Source of the DNA: Streptomyces katrae
GTDB taxonomy: Bacteria; Actinomycetota; Actinomycetes; Streptomycetales; Streptomycetaceae
Length of the DNA: 64,000 nt
Assembly (NCBI RefSeq): GCF_000717655.1
Contig: NZ_JNZY01000003.1
Coordinates: 240,599 to 304,598, forward strand
Direction of reading: 5' to 3'
In this document: positions 7,493 to 16,407 of the stretch, one piece after another
How the letters are laid out: each line of letters opens with the position of its first letter
Position numbering within the stretch: the first letter of the stretch is position 1
Notes under the pieces: generated by a model
The model's database searches: none
What the model saw: the letters and a program-made list of their open reading frames with translations, nothing else
What the model was told of the DNA's origin: nothing
Translations under genes and position numbers: made by a program

Positions 7493-8962
7493 TCAGCCCT
7501 GGTTCTTCAGGACGGCCTCCATGACGGCCTTCGCGACCGGAGCCGCGAGGCCGCCACCGCTGATGTCCTCGCGGTCGGCGTCGCTGTCCTCGATGACGAC
7601 GGCGACGGCGACCGGGGAGCCCTTGTCGGTCTTGGCGTAGGAGATGAACCAGGCGTAGGGGCGCTTGGCGTTCTTCTCGCCGTGCTGGGCGGTGCCGGTC
7701 TTGCCGCCGACGGTGACGCCCTTGATCTTGGCCTTGCCGCCGGTGCCGTTCTCGTTCTCGACGACGTTGACCATCATCTGCTGGAGCTTCTGCGCGTTGG
7801 CGGGCGAGAGCGGGCGGCTCATCTCCTGCGGCTCGTGCTTCTCGATGACGTCGAGGTTCGGGGCGGTCAGCTGGTCGACCATGTACGGCTTCATCAGCTT
7901 GCCGTCGTTGGCGACGGCCGCGGCGACCATCGCCATCTGCAGGGGGGTGGCGGCGGTGTTGTACTGGCCGATCGCGGAGAGCGAGTTGCTCGGCCGGTCC
8001 ATGTTCTTGTCGTAGACGCTGGCGAACGCCCGGACCGGGGTGTCGATCTTGTCGTTGTTGAAGCCGAACTTCTGCGCGGTCTCCAGCATCTTGTCCTTGG
8101 TCACCTTGTCGGCGACGTTGGCGAAGACGGAGTTGCAGGACACCTGCAGCGCGAAGTTGAGGCTCGCCTTCTCGCAGCCCTTGGCGTGGTTGACCATCGG
8201 GGTCTTGGTCGTCGGCAGCAGGAACGGCTCGGGGGTGTCCGTCGGCACGTTGATGTCGGTGACGACGCCGTGCTCCAGCGCGGCCGCGGCGGTGACGACC
8301 TTGAAGGTCGAGCCGGGCGGGTAGGTCTCGCGCAGGGCGCGGTTGACGAGCTTCTTCTCCGGGCCGTCCTTCAGCTCGACCCAGGCCTTCTCGTCGGCCT
8401 TGGAGTTGCCGGCGAAGCTGGACGGGTCGTACGACGGGGTGCTGACCAGGGCCAGGATGGCGCCGGTACGCGGGTCGATCGCGGCGACGGCCCCCGTCTT
8501 GTCGCCGAGCTTCTCGAAGGCGGCCTGCTGGGCCTCGGGCATCAGCGTGGTGACGACGTTGCCGCCGGCCTTCTTCTCGCCGGTGAACATGCCGATCGTG
8601 CGGTCGAAGAACAGCCGGTCGTCGTTGCCGGTGAGGATCTTGTCCTCGAGGGACTCGAGCTGAGTGGAGCCGAAGGCCTGGGAGGCGTACCCGGTCACCG
8701 GTGCCCAGAGCGCTCCGTTGGAGTAGGTCCGCTTGTACTTGTAGTCGCTGCCGTCCGTGGTGGCGGAGCCGGTGATGGCCTGGCCGCCCGCGACGATGAT
8801 GTTGCCGCGCTGGGTGGCGTACTGGGCGATCTGGACCCGGCGGTTCTCCTTGCGGGTGCTGAGTTCCTCGGCCTGGACGTACTGGAGCCAGTTGGTACGG
8901 ATCAGCAGCGCGAGGACGAGCAGCCCGCAGAAGATCGAGATGCGGCGCAGGGGCTTGTTCAT
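7493..8962 (-). CDS. pbpA: Penicillin-binding protein 2 family transpeptidase PbpA
   Basis: 489 aa. N-terminal membrane anchor (residues about 8-25), a dimerisation-like region, then the class B transpeptidase domain with STFK at 218-221 (acyl-serine Ser218), SCN at 275-277 and KTGT at 421-424. It crosslinks peptidoglycan peptides outside the membrane and pairs with the SEDS glycosyltransferase encoded just upstream; the two genes overlap by 4 bases. A target for beta-lactams and, by analogy with mycobacteria, for regulation by PknB. Confidence 0.97.
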   Translation of the reverse strand: MNKPLRRISIFCGLLVLALLIRTNWLQYVQAEELSTRKENRRVQIAQYATQRGNIIVAGGQAITGSATTDGSDYKYKRTYSNGALWAPVTGYASQAFGSTQLESLEDKILTGNDDRLFFDRTIGMFTGEKKAGGNVVTTLMPEAQQAAFEKLGDKTGAVAAIDPRTGAILALVSTPSYDPSSFAGNSKADEKAWVELKDGPEKKLVNRALRETYPPGSTFKVVTAAAALEHGVVTDINVPTDTPEPFLLPTTKTPMVNHAKGCEKASLNFALQVSCNSVFANVADKVTKDKMLETAQKFGFNNDKIDTPVRAFASVYDKNMDRPSNSLSAIGQYNTAATPLQMAMVAAAVANDGKLMKPYMVDQLTAPNLDVIEKHEPQEMSRPLSPANAQKLQQMMVNVVENENGTGGKAKIKGVTVGGKTGTAQHGEKNAKRPYAWFISYAKTDKGSPVAVAVVIEDSDADREDISGGGLAAPVAKAVMEAVLKNQG

Positions 8963-10383
8963 GACGGGCGGACCACCTGGGTCATCTCGGAGTCGGGGGA
9001 CGGTGCCGGGGCCGGGGCGGGGCGGCGTGCGGTGTCGCTGATCCGGATGAGGATCCCGATGAGGGCCCAGTTCGCGAGGACGGACGAACCGCCGGACGCG
9101 AGGAACGGCATGGTCATGCCGGTCAGGGGGATGAGGCCCATGACGCCGCCCGCGACCACGAAGATCTGCAGGGCGAAGGCGCCGGAGAGGCCGATGGCGA
9201 AGAGCTTGCCGAAGGGGTCGCGGGCGGCGAGAGCGGTGCGCACGCCGCGCTCGATGATCAGGCCGTAGAGCAGGAGGAAGGCCATGACGCCCGCGAGGCC
9301 GAGCTCCTCGCCGACCGTCGAGAAGATGAAGTCCGAGTTGGCGGCGAATCCGATGAGGTCGGAGTTGCCCTGGCCCCAGCCGGTGCCGAGGACCCCGCCG
9401 GAACCGAAGCTCATGATCGACTGGCCGACCTGCTCGCAGGCGCCCGACTTGGAGTAGCAGGCGAAGGGGTCGAGCCAGGCGGTGACACGGGCCTTGACAT
9501 GGCTGGCGGTCGCGCCGACGACGGCGGCGCCGGCCACGCTCATGACCAGGCCGATGACGATCCAGCTGGTGCGCTCGGTGGCCACGTACAGCATGATCAC
9601 GAACATGCCGAAGAAGAGCAGCGAGGTGCCGAGGTCGTTCTCGAAGACGAGGACGAGCAGGCTCATCGCCCAGATCATCAGGATGGGGCCGAGGTCACGG
9701 CCGCGCGGCAGGTAGAGGCCCATGAAGCGACGGCTGGCCAGGGCGAGCGCGTCGCGCTTCACCATCAGGTAGCCGGCGAAGAAGATCGCGATGACGATCT
9801 TCGCGAACTCACCGGGCTGGATGGAGAAGCCGCCGACGCTGATCCAGATCTTCGCGCCGAAGACGTCGGCGCCGAGGCCCGGCACGACGGGCAGGATCAG
9901 CAGGACCAGCGACGCGGCCATGGAGATGTACGTGAACCGCTGCAGGGTGCGGTGGTCCTTGAGCAGCAGCAGCACGCCGGCGAACAGGGCGATGGCGAGT
10001 GCCGTGTACATCATCTGCCGGGGGGCCGACTCGGAGAAGTGGCCGAAGCTGCGCTTGGCCAGGTTCTGCAGCCGCTCCGACTGGTCGAGCCGCCAGATCA
10101 GGACGCAGCCGAGCCCGTTGAGCAGTGTCGCGATCGGCAGCAGCAGCGGGTCCGCGTACTTCGCGTAGCGGCGCACCACGAGGTGGGCGATGCCGGCGAG
10201 AACGGCGAGGCCGCCCCCGTACGCGACCATGCCGGGAGGCAGCTTGCCGTGGATCGACAGGCCCACGTTGGCGTAGGCGAAGATCGGGATGACCACGGCG
10301 AAAACGAGCAGCAGGAGCTCGGTGTTCCGCCGGCTCGGCAGCTCGATGGCGCCGATGGTGGTCGTGTTGGTGACAACGCTCAT
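8959..10383 (-). CDS. rodA: SEDS family peptidoglycan glycosyltransferase RodA/FtsW
   Basis: 474 aa, polytopic with about 10-12 membrane helices. The large extracytoplasmic loop contains the SEDS-type stretch with VGQSIMSFGSGG and GTGWGQGNSD, followed by SDFIFSTVGEELG, all hallmarks of RodA/FtsW/SpoVE proteins that polymerise lipid II. Cotranscribed and coupled with pbpA (ATGA-type overlap), forming a matched glycosyltransferase-transpeptidase pair. In Streptomyces this is the second FtsW-like gene, outside the dcw cluster. Confidence 0.95.
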   Translation of the reverse strand: MSVVTNTTTIGAIELPSRRNTELLLLVFAVVIPIFAYANVGLSIHGKLPPGMVAYGGGLAVLAGIAHLVVRRYAKYADPLLLPIATLLNGLGCVLIWRLDQSERLQNLAKRSFGHFSESAPRQMMYTALAIALFAGVLLLLKDHRTLQRFTYISMAASLVLLILPVVPGLGADVFGAKIWISVGGFSIQPGEFAKIVIAIFFAGYLMVKRDALALASRRFMGLYLPRGRDLGPILMIWAMSLLVLVFENDLGTSLLFFGMFVIMLYVATERTSWIVIGLVMSVAGAAVVGATASHVKARVTAWLDPFACYSKSGACEQVGQSIMSFGSGGVLGTGWGQGNSDLIGFAANSDFIFSTVGEELGLAGVMAFLLLYGLIIERGVRTALAARDPFGKLFAIGLSGAFALQIFVVAGGVMGLIPLTGMTMPFLASGGSSVLANWALIGILIRISDTARRPAPAPAPSPDSEMTQVVRPS

Positions 10384-10417
10384 GGTGTGGCAGGCCCCCT
10401 GTGCCCGCGGGTGTCTA

Positions 10418-11932
10418 CTACTGCTTGCCGCAGAGGCCGACCAGCGACTGCTCCGTGGGAGTCAGGCTGGGGCCGGGTGCTGGTGGGTTCTGCGCTTCCG
10501 CGGCGCGGCGCTCCTCGTCCTTCTTGCAGGCGGTGACCTGGGCGCCGAGTTCGTCGATCTTCTGGCGGGCGCCGTCGAGGCTGGTCTCGGTGATGGTGGC
10601 CTCGACCAGCTTGCGCTTGAAGGGCGGCAGGTACTTCAGTTCGATGTCGGTGCGGTCGGTCTCCACCTTGGAGAGCTCCAGCGGGCCGAGGTTCTGGCTG
10701 ATGCCGCGGAACAGTGCGACGTGCTCGCCCTTGACGCCGATGTAGAACTGCGTCTGGGTCCAGCGGTGGGCGGCGTAGAGGCCGCCTCCGACGACACCGG
10801 CGACGATCAGCAGGATCAAGGTGCGGGTGGTCCACTTGCGCCCTTTGCTGCGGCGCCGGCGGGGGTGGTCGTACGTGTCGTCGTAGCGGGAGTCGTCGTC
10901 GTACGGGTCGGGTTCGCCGAAGCTGCCGTACGCGCCGCCGCCCTGGCTCTGGTCGGGGTATCCGTAGCCGGGCGCCTCGCCGCTGCCGGGGGGCCCGAAG
11001 GCACCGGCCGGCGGGGGGACCTGGCGGCCGAGGCCGGAGGCGCGGCCCGCCGGGGTCTGCATGGCGTTGCCGCCGTCGAAGAGCTGGTGCTGGTTCTCGG
11101 CGACCGCGCCGACGACGACCGGGGTGTCGTTCAGCTGGGCGGCGAGGGTGTCGCCGCTGTCGGTGTCGAGGACGTCCGCGACGATGCAGGTGATGTTGTC
11201 CGGTCCGCCGCCGCGCAGGGCGAGCTGGATCAGGGCCTGCACGGTCTCGTGGGGGCCGTGGTAGTCGGCGAGCGTCTCTTCCAGGGTCTGGTGCGAGACG
11301 ACGCCGGACAGGCCGTCGGAGCAGATCAGGTAGCGGTCGCCGGTGCGGACCTCGCGGATCGAGAGGTCGGGCTCGACGGTGTCACCGCTGCCGAGCGCCC
11401 GCATGAGGAGCGAGCGCTGCGGGTGGGTGGTGGCTTCCTCTTCGGTGATGCGGCCCTCGTCGACGAGGCGCTGCACCCAGGTGTGGTCCTGGGTGATCTG
11501 CGTGAGGACGCCGTCGCGCAGCAGGTAGGCGCGCGAGTCGCCGACATGGACGAGGCCCAGGCGCTGGCCGGTCCACAGGAGCGCGGTCAGGGTGGTGCCC
11601 ATGCCCTCGAGCTGGGCGTCCTCCTCGACCATGACGCGCAGCTGGTCGTTCGCGCGCTGCACGGCAGTGGCGAGCGAGGTGAGGATGTCGGAGCCCGGGA
11701 CGTCGTCGTCGAGCTGCACGAGCGAGGAGATCACCTCGGAGCTCGCGACCTCGCCGGCGGCCTGGCCGCCCATGCCGTCGGCCACGGCGAGGAGACGGGG
11801 CCCGGCATAGCCGGAGTCCTCGTTGCCCTCGCGGATCATGCCCTTGTGGGATCCGGCGGCGAACCGCAGGGACAGACTCATGCGCACCTGCCCAGTCGAC
11901 GCTTCCTCCGGGTACAACCGGTCTCGAGCCAC
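10418..11932 (-). CDS. pstP: PP2C-type Ser/Thr phosphatase PstP
   Basis: 504 aa from GTG 11932, which has GGAGG nine bases upstream; ATG 11881 (MSLSLRFAAG) is the alternative. The metal-dependent phosphatase domain has the expected acidic motifs EGNEDSGYA, LAVADGMGG, HVGDSRAYL and the late GGGPDNIT. A glycine/tyrosine-rich linker, one membrane helix near the GRKWTTRTL segment and an extracellular C-terminal domain follow. It reverses phosphorylation by PknB-type kinases and acts on envelope and division proteins. It sits between the fha genes and rodA-pbpA. Confidence 0.95.
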   Translation of the reverse strand: MARDRLYPEEASTGQVRMSLSLRFAAGSHKGMIREGNEDSGYAGPRLLAVADGMGGQAAGEVASSEVISSLVQLDDDVPGSDILTSLATAVQRANDQLRVMVEEDAQLEGMGTTLTALLWTGQRLGLVHVGDSRAYLLRDGVLTQITQDHTWVQRLVDEGRITEEEATTHPQRSLLMRALGSGDTVEPDLSIREVRTGDRYLICSDGLSGVVSHQTLEETLADYHGPHETVQALIQLALRGGGPDNITCIVADVLDTDSGDTLAAQLNDTPVVVGAVAENQHQLFDGGNAMQTPAGRASGLGRQVPPPAGAFGPPGSGEAPGYGYPDQSQGGGAYGSFGEPDPYDDDSRYDDTYDHPRRRRSKGRKWTTRTLILLIVAGVVGGGLYAAHRWTQTQFYIGVKGEHVALFRGISQNLGPLELSKVETDRTDIELKYLPPFKRKLVEATITETSLDGARQKIDELGAQVTACKKDEERRAAEAQNPPAPGPSLTPTEQSLVGLCGKQ

Positions 11933-12025
11933 ACTGCCCACCCTCCGGTCGGGAGCGCGCTCGGGTCCGTGTCCTGGGTGGTCCGGACTGCCGCGGCTCG
12001 CTCGCTCCGCTCGCTCATTCTCGTA

Positions 12026-12532
12026 CTACTTCCGCAGCTCGATGACGGTCTTGCCGATGCGGATCGGGGCGCCCGGCGGAATGGGCGTCGGGGTGGTCAG
12101 CCGGGTCCGGTCGAGATACGTGCCGTTGGTGGACCCGAGATCCTCGACGATCCACTGGCCGTCACGGTCGGGATAGATCCTGGCATGGCGGCTGGAGGCG
12201 TAGTCGTCGTCCAGCACGATCGTGGAGTCATGTGCCCGGCCGAGCGTGATCGTCTGGCCCGCGAGGGCGACGGTGGTGCCCGTGAGGGTGCCCTCCGAGA
12301 CGACCAGCTTGGTCGGCGCTCCGCGGCGCTGGCGCTGCTGCGGCGGCGCGGCGGTCTGCCGGCCCCCGCCCTGCGCCGGCGCTCCGGCGGCGGCGCTGCC
12401 GCGGCGCGAGCCGCGCTGCGTGACGCGCGTACCGAAGAGGTCGCTGCGGATGACCTGGACGGCCACGATGACGAACAGCCACAGAACGGCCAGGAAACCC
12501 AACCGCATGACCGTCAGGGTCAGCTCTGACAT
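12026..12532 (-). CDS. fhaB: FHA-domain protein FhaB (FipA-like)
   Basis: 168 aa from ATG 12532 preceded by a GGGGGCA ribosome site. N-terminal membrane helix at about residues 8-27, a Gln/Arg/Ala-rich linker and a C-terminal FHA domain (about 75-165) with ITLGRAHDS, the Ser-His motif SSRHARI and LGSTNGT, which bind phosphothreonine. In mycobacteria the counterpart links PknB signalling to FtsZ/FtsQ and RodA/PbpA. Gene 10 bp downstream of fhaA. Confidence 0.94.
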   Translation of the reverse strand: MSELTLTVMRLGFLAVLWLFVIVAVQVIRSDLFGTRVTQRGSRRGSAAAGAPAQGGGRQTAAPPQQRQRRGAPTKLVVSEGTLTGTTVALAGQTITLGRAHDSTIVLDDDYASSRHARIYPDRDGQWIVEDLGSTNGTYLDRTRLTTPTPIPPGAPIRIGKTVIELRK

Positions 12533-12542
12533 TGCCCCCGCT

Positions 12543-13358
12543 TCACCCTTCGGCTTGCCGGTAAATGATGGTGGTGCTGCCCACGACGATCCGCGAGCCG
12601 TCGCGGAGCGTAGCGCGGGTGGTGTGCTGCCCGTCCACCACGATGCCGTTGGTGGACCCGAGATCCTGGATCGTCGAGGGCGTTCCGGTCCGGATCTCAC
12701 AGTGCCGGCGCGAGACGCCGGGGTCGTCGATCCGCACGTCGGCTTCGGTGCTTCGGCCGAGTACGAGCGTGGGGCGCGAGATCTGGTGGCGGGTGCCGTT
12801 GATCTCGATCCAGTGGCGCCGGGTGGCGCCGCCTGCGGTCGGTACGGGGGCCGGCCCGCCGGCGCCCGGCCGGCGCGCGGCCGCGCCCGGGGGCGGTCCG
12901 GCCGGCATCGGCGGTGCGGCGACCGGCGGATAGCCGTAGCCGCCCTGCTGGTTCTGGGGGGCCGGCGGCTGCGCCTGGGAGGTGCTGGAGGCGAGCGTAC
13001 GGCTGCGGACCCGGTAGAGCCCGGTGTCGAGGTCGTCGGCCTTCTCCAGGTGGACCTTGATCGGGCCCATGAAGCTGTAGCGCTGCTGCTTGGCGTAGTC
13101 GCGGACGAGGCCCGCGAGCTCGTCGCCGAGCTGCCCGGAGTAGGGGCTCAGGCGTTCGTAGTCGCCGGCGCTGAGCTCGACGATGAAGTCGTTGGGGACA
13201 ACGGTCCGCTCGCGGTTCCAGATCGTCGCGTTGTTGTCGCACTCGCGCTGGAGCGCGCCGGCGATCTCGACGGGCTGGACCTCGGACTTGAACACCTTGG
13301 CGAAGGTGCCGTTCACCAGACCTTCGAGTCGCTGCTCGAACCGCTTCAGGACTCCCAT
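12543..13358 (-). CDS. fhaA: DUF3662 and FHA domain protein FhaA
   Basis: 271 aa. N-terminal DUF3662 domain (about 1-120, MGVLKRFEQRLEGLV), a Pro/Gly/Gln linker and a C-terminal FHA domain (about 190-268) with LVLGRSTEADV, SRRHCEI and LGSTNGI for phosphothreonine recognition. First gene of the six-gene cell-wall/Ser-Thr phosphorylation operon. The mycobacterial protein binds the phosphorylated pseudokinase MviN and limits peptidoglycan synthesis. Confidence 0.95.
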   Translation of the reverse strand: MGVLKRFEQRLEGLVNGTFAKVFKSEVQPVEIAGALQRECDNNATIWNRERTVVPNDFIVELSAGDYERLSPYSGQLGDELAGLVRDYAKQQRYSFMGPIKVHLEKADDLDTGLYRVRSRTLASSTSQAQPPAPQNQQGGYGYPPVAAPPMPAGPPPGAAARRPGAGGPAPVPTAGGATRRHWIEINGTRHQISRPTLVLGRSTEADVRIDDPGVSRRHCEIRTGTPSTIQDLGSTNGIVVDGQHTTRATLRDGSRIVVGSTTIIYRQAEG

Positions 13359-13650
13359 GGGGCACCTCCTCCGTCGTTGTCGCCCTGTACTGCTTACTGA
13401 TCGTATCCACGCGTGGCGGATTCGGCTGGTTCCCCCTGGGTCCCGTGCGCAGGAGTGTTGGTCCTCACAAGGGATCGTAGGGGCGCTCAGGGGACAGTGT
13501 CCCGCACCGGACGTGCGGTGCGGGAGGGGACATCGGAGCCGGGTCGACCGGTGAGGGGAAAGCGATGTGAATCCACCCCGTCCGACGTGCTAATGTTTCG
13601 ACGTCGCCAGGGGAACGGACCGAAAGGGAAGATCCACTGGGGCGCTGCTC

Positions 13651-13733
13651 GGGCGAGTGGCGGAACGGCAGACGCGCTGGCTTCAGGTGCCAGTGTCCTT
13701 CGGGACGTGGGGGTTCAAATCCCCCCTCGCCCA
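13651..13733 (+). tRNA. tRNA-Leu, anticodon CAG
   Basis: An 83-nt class II tRNA. The acceptor stem GGGCGAG (13651-13657) pairs with CTCGCCC (13726-13732). The anticodon stem CTGGC/GCCAG encloses the loop TTCAGGT with CAG at 13684-13686, reading CUG. A long variable arm (TGTCCTTCGGGACGT) and the T arm GGGGG-TTCAAAT-CCCCC follow. No CCA is encoded after the discriminator A at 13733. Confidence 0.96.
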
Positions 13734-13740
13734 CATCGAC

Positions 13741-13784
13741 GAAACGGTCGTCATCGCGAAAGCGATGGCGGCCGTTTCGCTTTT
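13741..13784 (+). terminator. Intrinsic terminator of tRNA-Leu
   Basis: A 17-bp stem (13741-13757 with 13762-13778, two G-T pairs) closed by a GAAA tetraloop and followed by GCTTTT. It begins 8 bp after the tRNA. Confidence 0.9.
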
Positions 13785-13958
13785 CCCGTGCCCTGGTGGG
13801 GTGTTGACCCTGAGGGGGTCACGCCGGCGGACCGCCGGAGGGCCGATCCCGTTCCGTGCACCGGGAGTTGGGAGCGCAGCCGGAGCGGCCGCGGGGTCGG
13901 CCCCACGACTTTCGTCACGCAGGGCGCGACGAAAGAGGGCGGCCGGGCGGGAGCGCGG

Positions 13959-15662
13959 ATGTCTAGGGTCGGTCGCGTGGATGCGACGGCGAGGATGCGG
14001 GCGGGCTGGGACTGGTTGACGGGCCCCGAGCCGTGGACCCGGCGGATGCTGGCGGGGGACCTGGTGATCGCCGGGCTGCTCGCACTGCTCGGCCTGGGGG
14101 TCGAGGAACTCGACAACGGCAGCGTGCAGCGGATGATCGGCAGCGCCGCGGCTGTGGTGCTGCTCACGCTGCTGCGGCGGCGCCTTCCGGCGGCGACCCT
14201 GGTCGTGGCGTCGGCGGTGTCCCCGTTCCTGCCCGGCTCGTTCCTGGTCATGATCCTGCTGGGCTGGTCGGCGGGGCGCCGGATCGTCGGGGTGGGCCGG
14301 GCGTTGACCGCGTTCACCCTCGCGTTCCTCGCCTCGGTCGGCTTCGGTGTGCTGCAGGCGTGGTCCGACAAGCGGCCCGTGCTGGTGATCGTCTTCTCCA
14401 CCCTGATGTTCCTCGCCATGACGGTCATGCCGGGTCTGGCCAGCCGCTACTGGTCACAGCGCCGGACGCTGCTGCAGGCGCTCCAGGAGCGCAACGGGCA
14501 GCTGATGCGGGAGCGGGCGATGGTCGCCGGGCAGGCCCGGCTGCGCGAGCGGCAGCGGATCGCCCAGGACATGCACGACAGCCTGGGCCACCAGCTGGCG
14601 CTGATCTCCGTGCACACCGGCGCCCTGGAGGTGGACCCGGAGCTCACCGACCGCCAGCGCGAGACCGTGGGGGTGCTGCGGCAGGCCTCGGTCGCGGCGA
14701 TGCACGAGCTGCGCGAGGTCGTCGGGATCATGCGGGACGGCGTCGAGGCGCCGGTGCCCGTCGAGGAGGCGCAGCCCGCGGCGCGCGGGGTGGCGGGGAT
14801 CGCCGGGATCGTCGAGGCGGCGCGGAGTGCGGGGACCGACGTACGGATGACGTCGGCGGGGCGGCCGAGGCCGCTGGTCGCGGCGTGCGACCACGCGGCG
14901 TACCGGATCGTTCAGGAGGCGCTGACCAACGCGTACAAGCACGCTCCGGGGGCGCCGATCGCGGTGGAACTGCGGTACGAGGACGACTCGCTGGTGGTGG
15001 AGATCGCCAACGGGCCCGCGGCCGGTCCGGGAACGGGCGAGGTGGTGTCGGGCGGGCAGGGGCTGACGGGGCTGCGCGAACGGGCCCGGCTGGTCGGCGG
15101 GATGGTGCACGCGGGCACGACCGAGGACGGCGGGTTCCGGGTGGCCGGGGTGCTGCCGTACGGGACGGAGCCGGCGGGGGTGGACCACATCGCCGACGAC
15201 TTCGGGCAGCAGGCGCAGGCCCATGCCCTGGGGCTGGCAGGCGCCCCGCCGATGGACTGGGCGGCGGTGGACCGGGAGCTGGCCGTACGGAGCCGCAGCC
15301 GGACCGGGGGCATCGCGATGGGCTGTGGGATCGCCTTCGCGGCGGTGGTGCTGCTGGTGATCGTGATCGGGGCCGGGGTGGTGCTGCTGCTGGGCACCGC
15401 GGGCAACGCGATGATCAGCCGGGCCGACTACGACGACGTGCGGGTGGGCGAGCCGGAGGAAGCGGTCCGCAGGCGGCTGCCCGACGGCGAGAGCTTCCTC
15501 ACCGAGGGCCTGGACCGGAAGGGGCCGGAGCGGCCGGAGGGCACGCAGTGTCTGGCACTGCTGTCGTCGGACGACTCGGGGCTGTCCACCGATACCGTTT
15601 TCCGGTTCTGCTTCAAGGACGGCAAGCTCGTCGACAAGCAGGCGTACGAAGTCGAGCAGTAG
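13959..15662 (+). CDS. NarL-family sensor histidine kinase with C-terminal extracytoplasmic extension
   Basis: 567 aa from ATG 13959 (GGGAG upstream). Several N-terminal membrane helices (about 25-165), a dimerisation domain with the phosphoacceptor His206 in QDMHDSLGH, and an HATPase domain with the N box EALTNAYKHA (about 318-327) and the G-rich GQGLTGLRERA. Unusually the protein goes on: a linker, another membrane helix at about 451-481 and about 85 further residues (YDDVRVGEPEEAV ... RFCFKDGKLVD) whose pattern resembles the BamE/SmpA fold. The 219-aa response regulator gene follows after 8 bp. The signal is unknown. Confidence 0.9.
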   Translation: MSRVGRVDATARMRAGWDWLTGPEPWTRRMLAGDLVIAGLLALLGLGVEELDNGSVQRMIGSAAAVVLLTLLRRRLPAATLVVASAVSPFLPGSFLVMILLGWSAGRRIVGVGRALTAFTLAFLASVGFGVLQAWSDKRPVLVIVFSTLMFLAMTVMPGLASRYWSQRRTLLQALQERNGQLMRERAMVAGQARLRERQRIAQDMHDSLGHQLALISVHTGALEVDPELTDRQRETVGVLRQASVAAMHELREVVGIMRDGVEAPVPVEEAQPAARGVAGIAGIVEAARSAGTDVRMTSAGRPRPLVAACDHAAYRIVQEALTNAYKHAPGAPIAVELRYEDDSLVVEIANGPAAGPGTGEVVSGGQGLTGLRERARLVGGMVHAGTTEDGGFRVAGVLPYGTEPAGVDHIADDFGQQAQAHALGLAGAPPMDWAAVDRELAVRSRSRTGGIAMGCGIAFAAVVLLVIVIGAGVVLLLGTAGNAMISRADYDDVRVGEPEEAVRRRLPDGESFLTEGLDRKGPERPEGTQCLALLSSDDSGLSTDTVFRFCFKDGKLVDKQAYEVEQ

Positions 15663-15670
15663 GAGCGCGG

Positions 15671-16330
15671 GTGACAGCCAAGGTGATCCGAGTGGTGATC
15701 GCTGACGATGAGCCGCTGATCCGGGCCGGGATCAGGATGATCCTGACCTCGGCTCCGGACATCGAGGTCGTCGCGGAGGCGGCGAACGGCCGTGAGGCCC
15801 TGGACCTGGCCCGCGCGCACACGCCGGACGTGATGCTGCTGGACATCCAGATGCCGGTGATGGACGGCCTGACCGCGCTCGGTGAGCTGGGGCGGGCGGC
15901 ACCGGAGGTCCGGGCGCTGATCCTGACCACCTTCGGGGAGAAGGAGAACGTGCTGCGGGCCCTCGGCTCCGGCGGCGCGGGGTTCCTCCTGAAGGATTCG
16001 GCGCCGGGCGAGCTGATCGGCGCGGTGCGGGCGGCCGCGGCCGGGGACGCCTACCTCTCGCCGGGGGCGACCCGGCACGTGGTCGACCAGCTGGCCTCGG
16101 GGCGGGCCGCGGGGCGCGGCGAGGAGGCCCGGCGGCGGGTGGCGGAGCTGAGCGAGCGCGAGCGCGGGGTGCTGTCGCTGCTGGGCGAGGGGCTGTCCAA
16201 CGCGGACGCGGGCCGGCGGCTGCACATGAGCGAGGCGACGGTGAAGACGTACGTGAGCCGGATCCTGGCGAAGCTGGGCTGCGAGAACCGGGTTCAGGCC
16301 GCCCTGCTGGCCAGGGACGCCGGGCTGTAG
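15671..16330 (+). CDS. NarL/LuxR-family response regulator
   Basis: 219 aa from GTG 15671 (AGGAG upstream). Receiver domain at about 1-125 with the acidic pair in IADDE, phosphoacceptor Asp in VMLLDIQMP, and conserved Thr (LILTTF) and Lys (LLKDSAPGE). A C-terminal LuxR-type helix-turn-helix (about 150-215) includes LSERERGVL, GLSNADAGRRLHMSEATVKTYV. Cognate partner of the histidine kinase encoded immediately upstream. Confidence 0.94.
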   Translation: MTAKVIRVVIADDEPLIRAGIRMILTSAPDIEVVAEAANGREALDLARAHTPDVMLLDIQMPVMDGLTALGELGRAAPEVRALILTTFGEKENVLRALGSGGAGFLLKDSAPGELIGAVRAAAAGDAYLSPGATRHVVDQLASGRAAGRGEEARRRVAELSERERGVLSLLGEGLSNADAGRRLHMSEATVKTYVSRILAKLGCENRVQAALLARDAGL

Positions 16331-16407
16331 GTACCGTCGGGCCGAATTGATGATGTTGGCCGGTGGCGGCCGGGACAGTACGACGGGTACGGGCGGGGGC
16401 GGCACGG

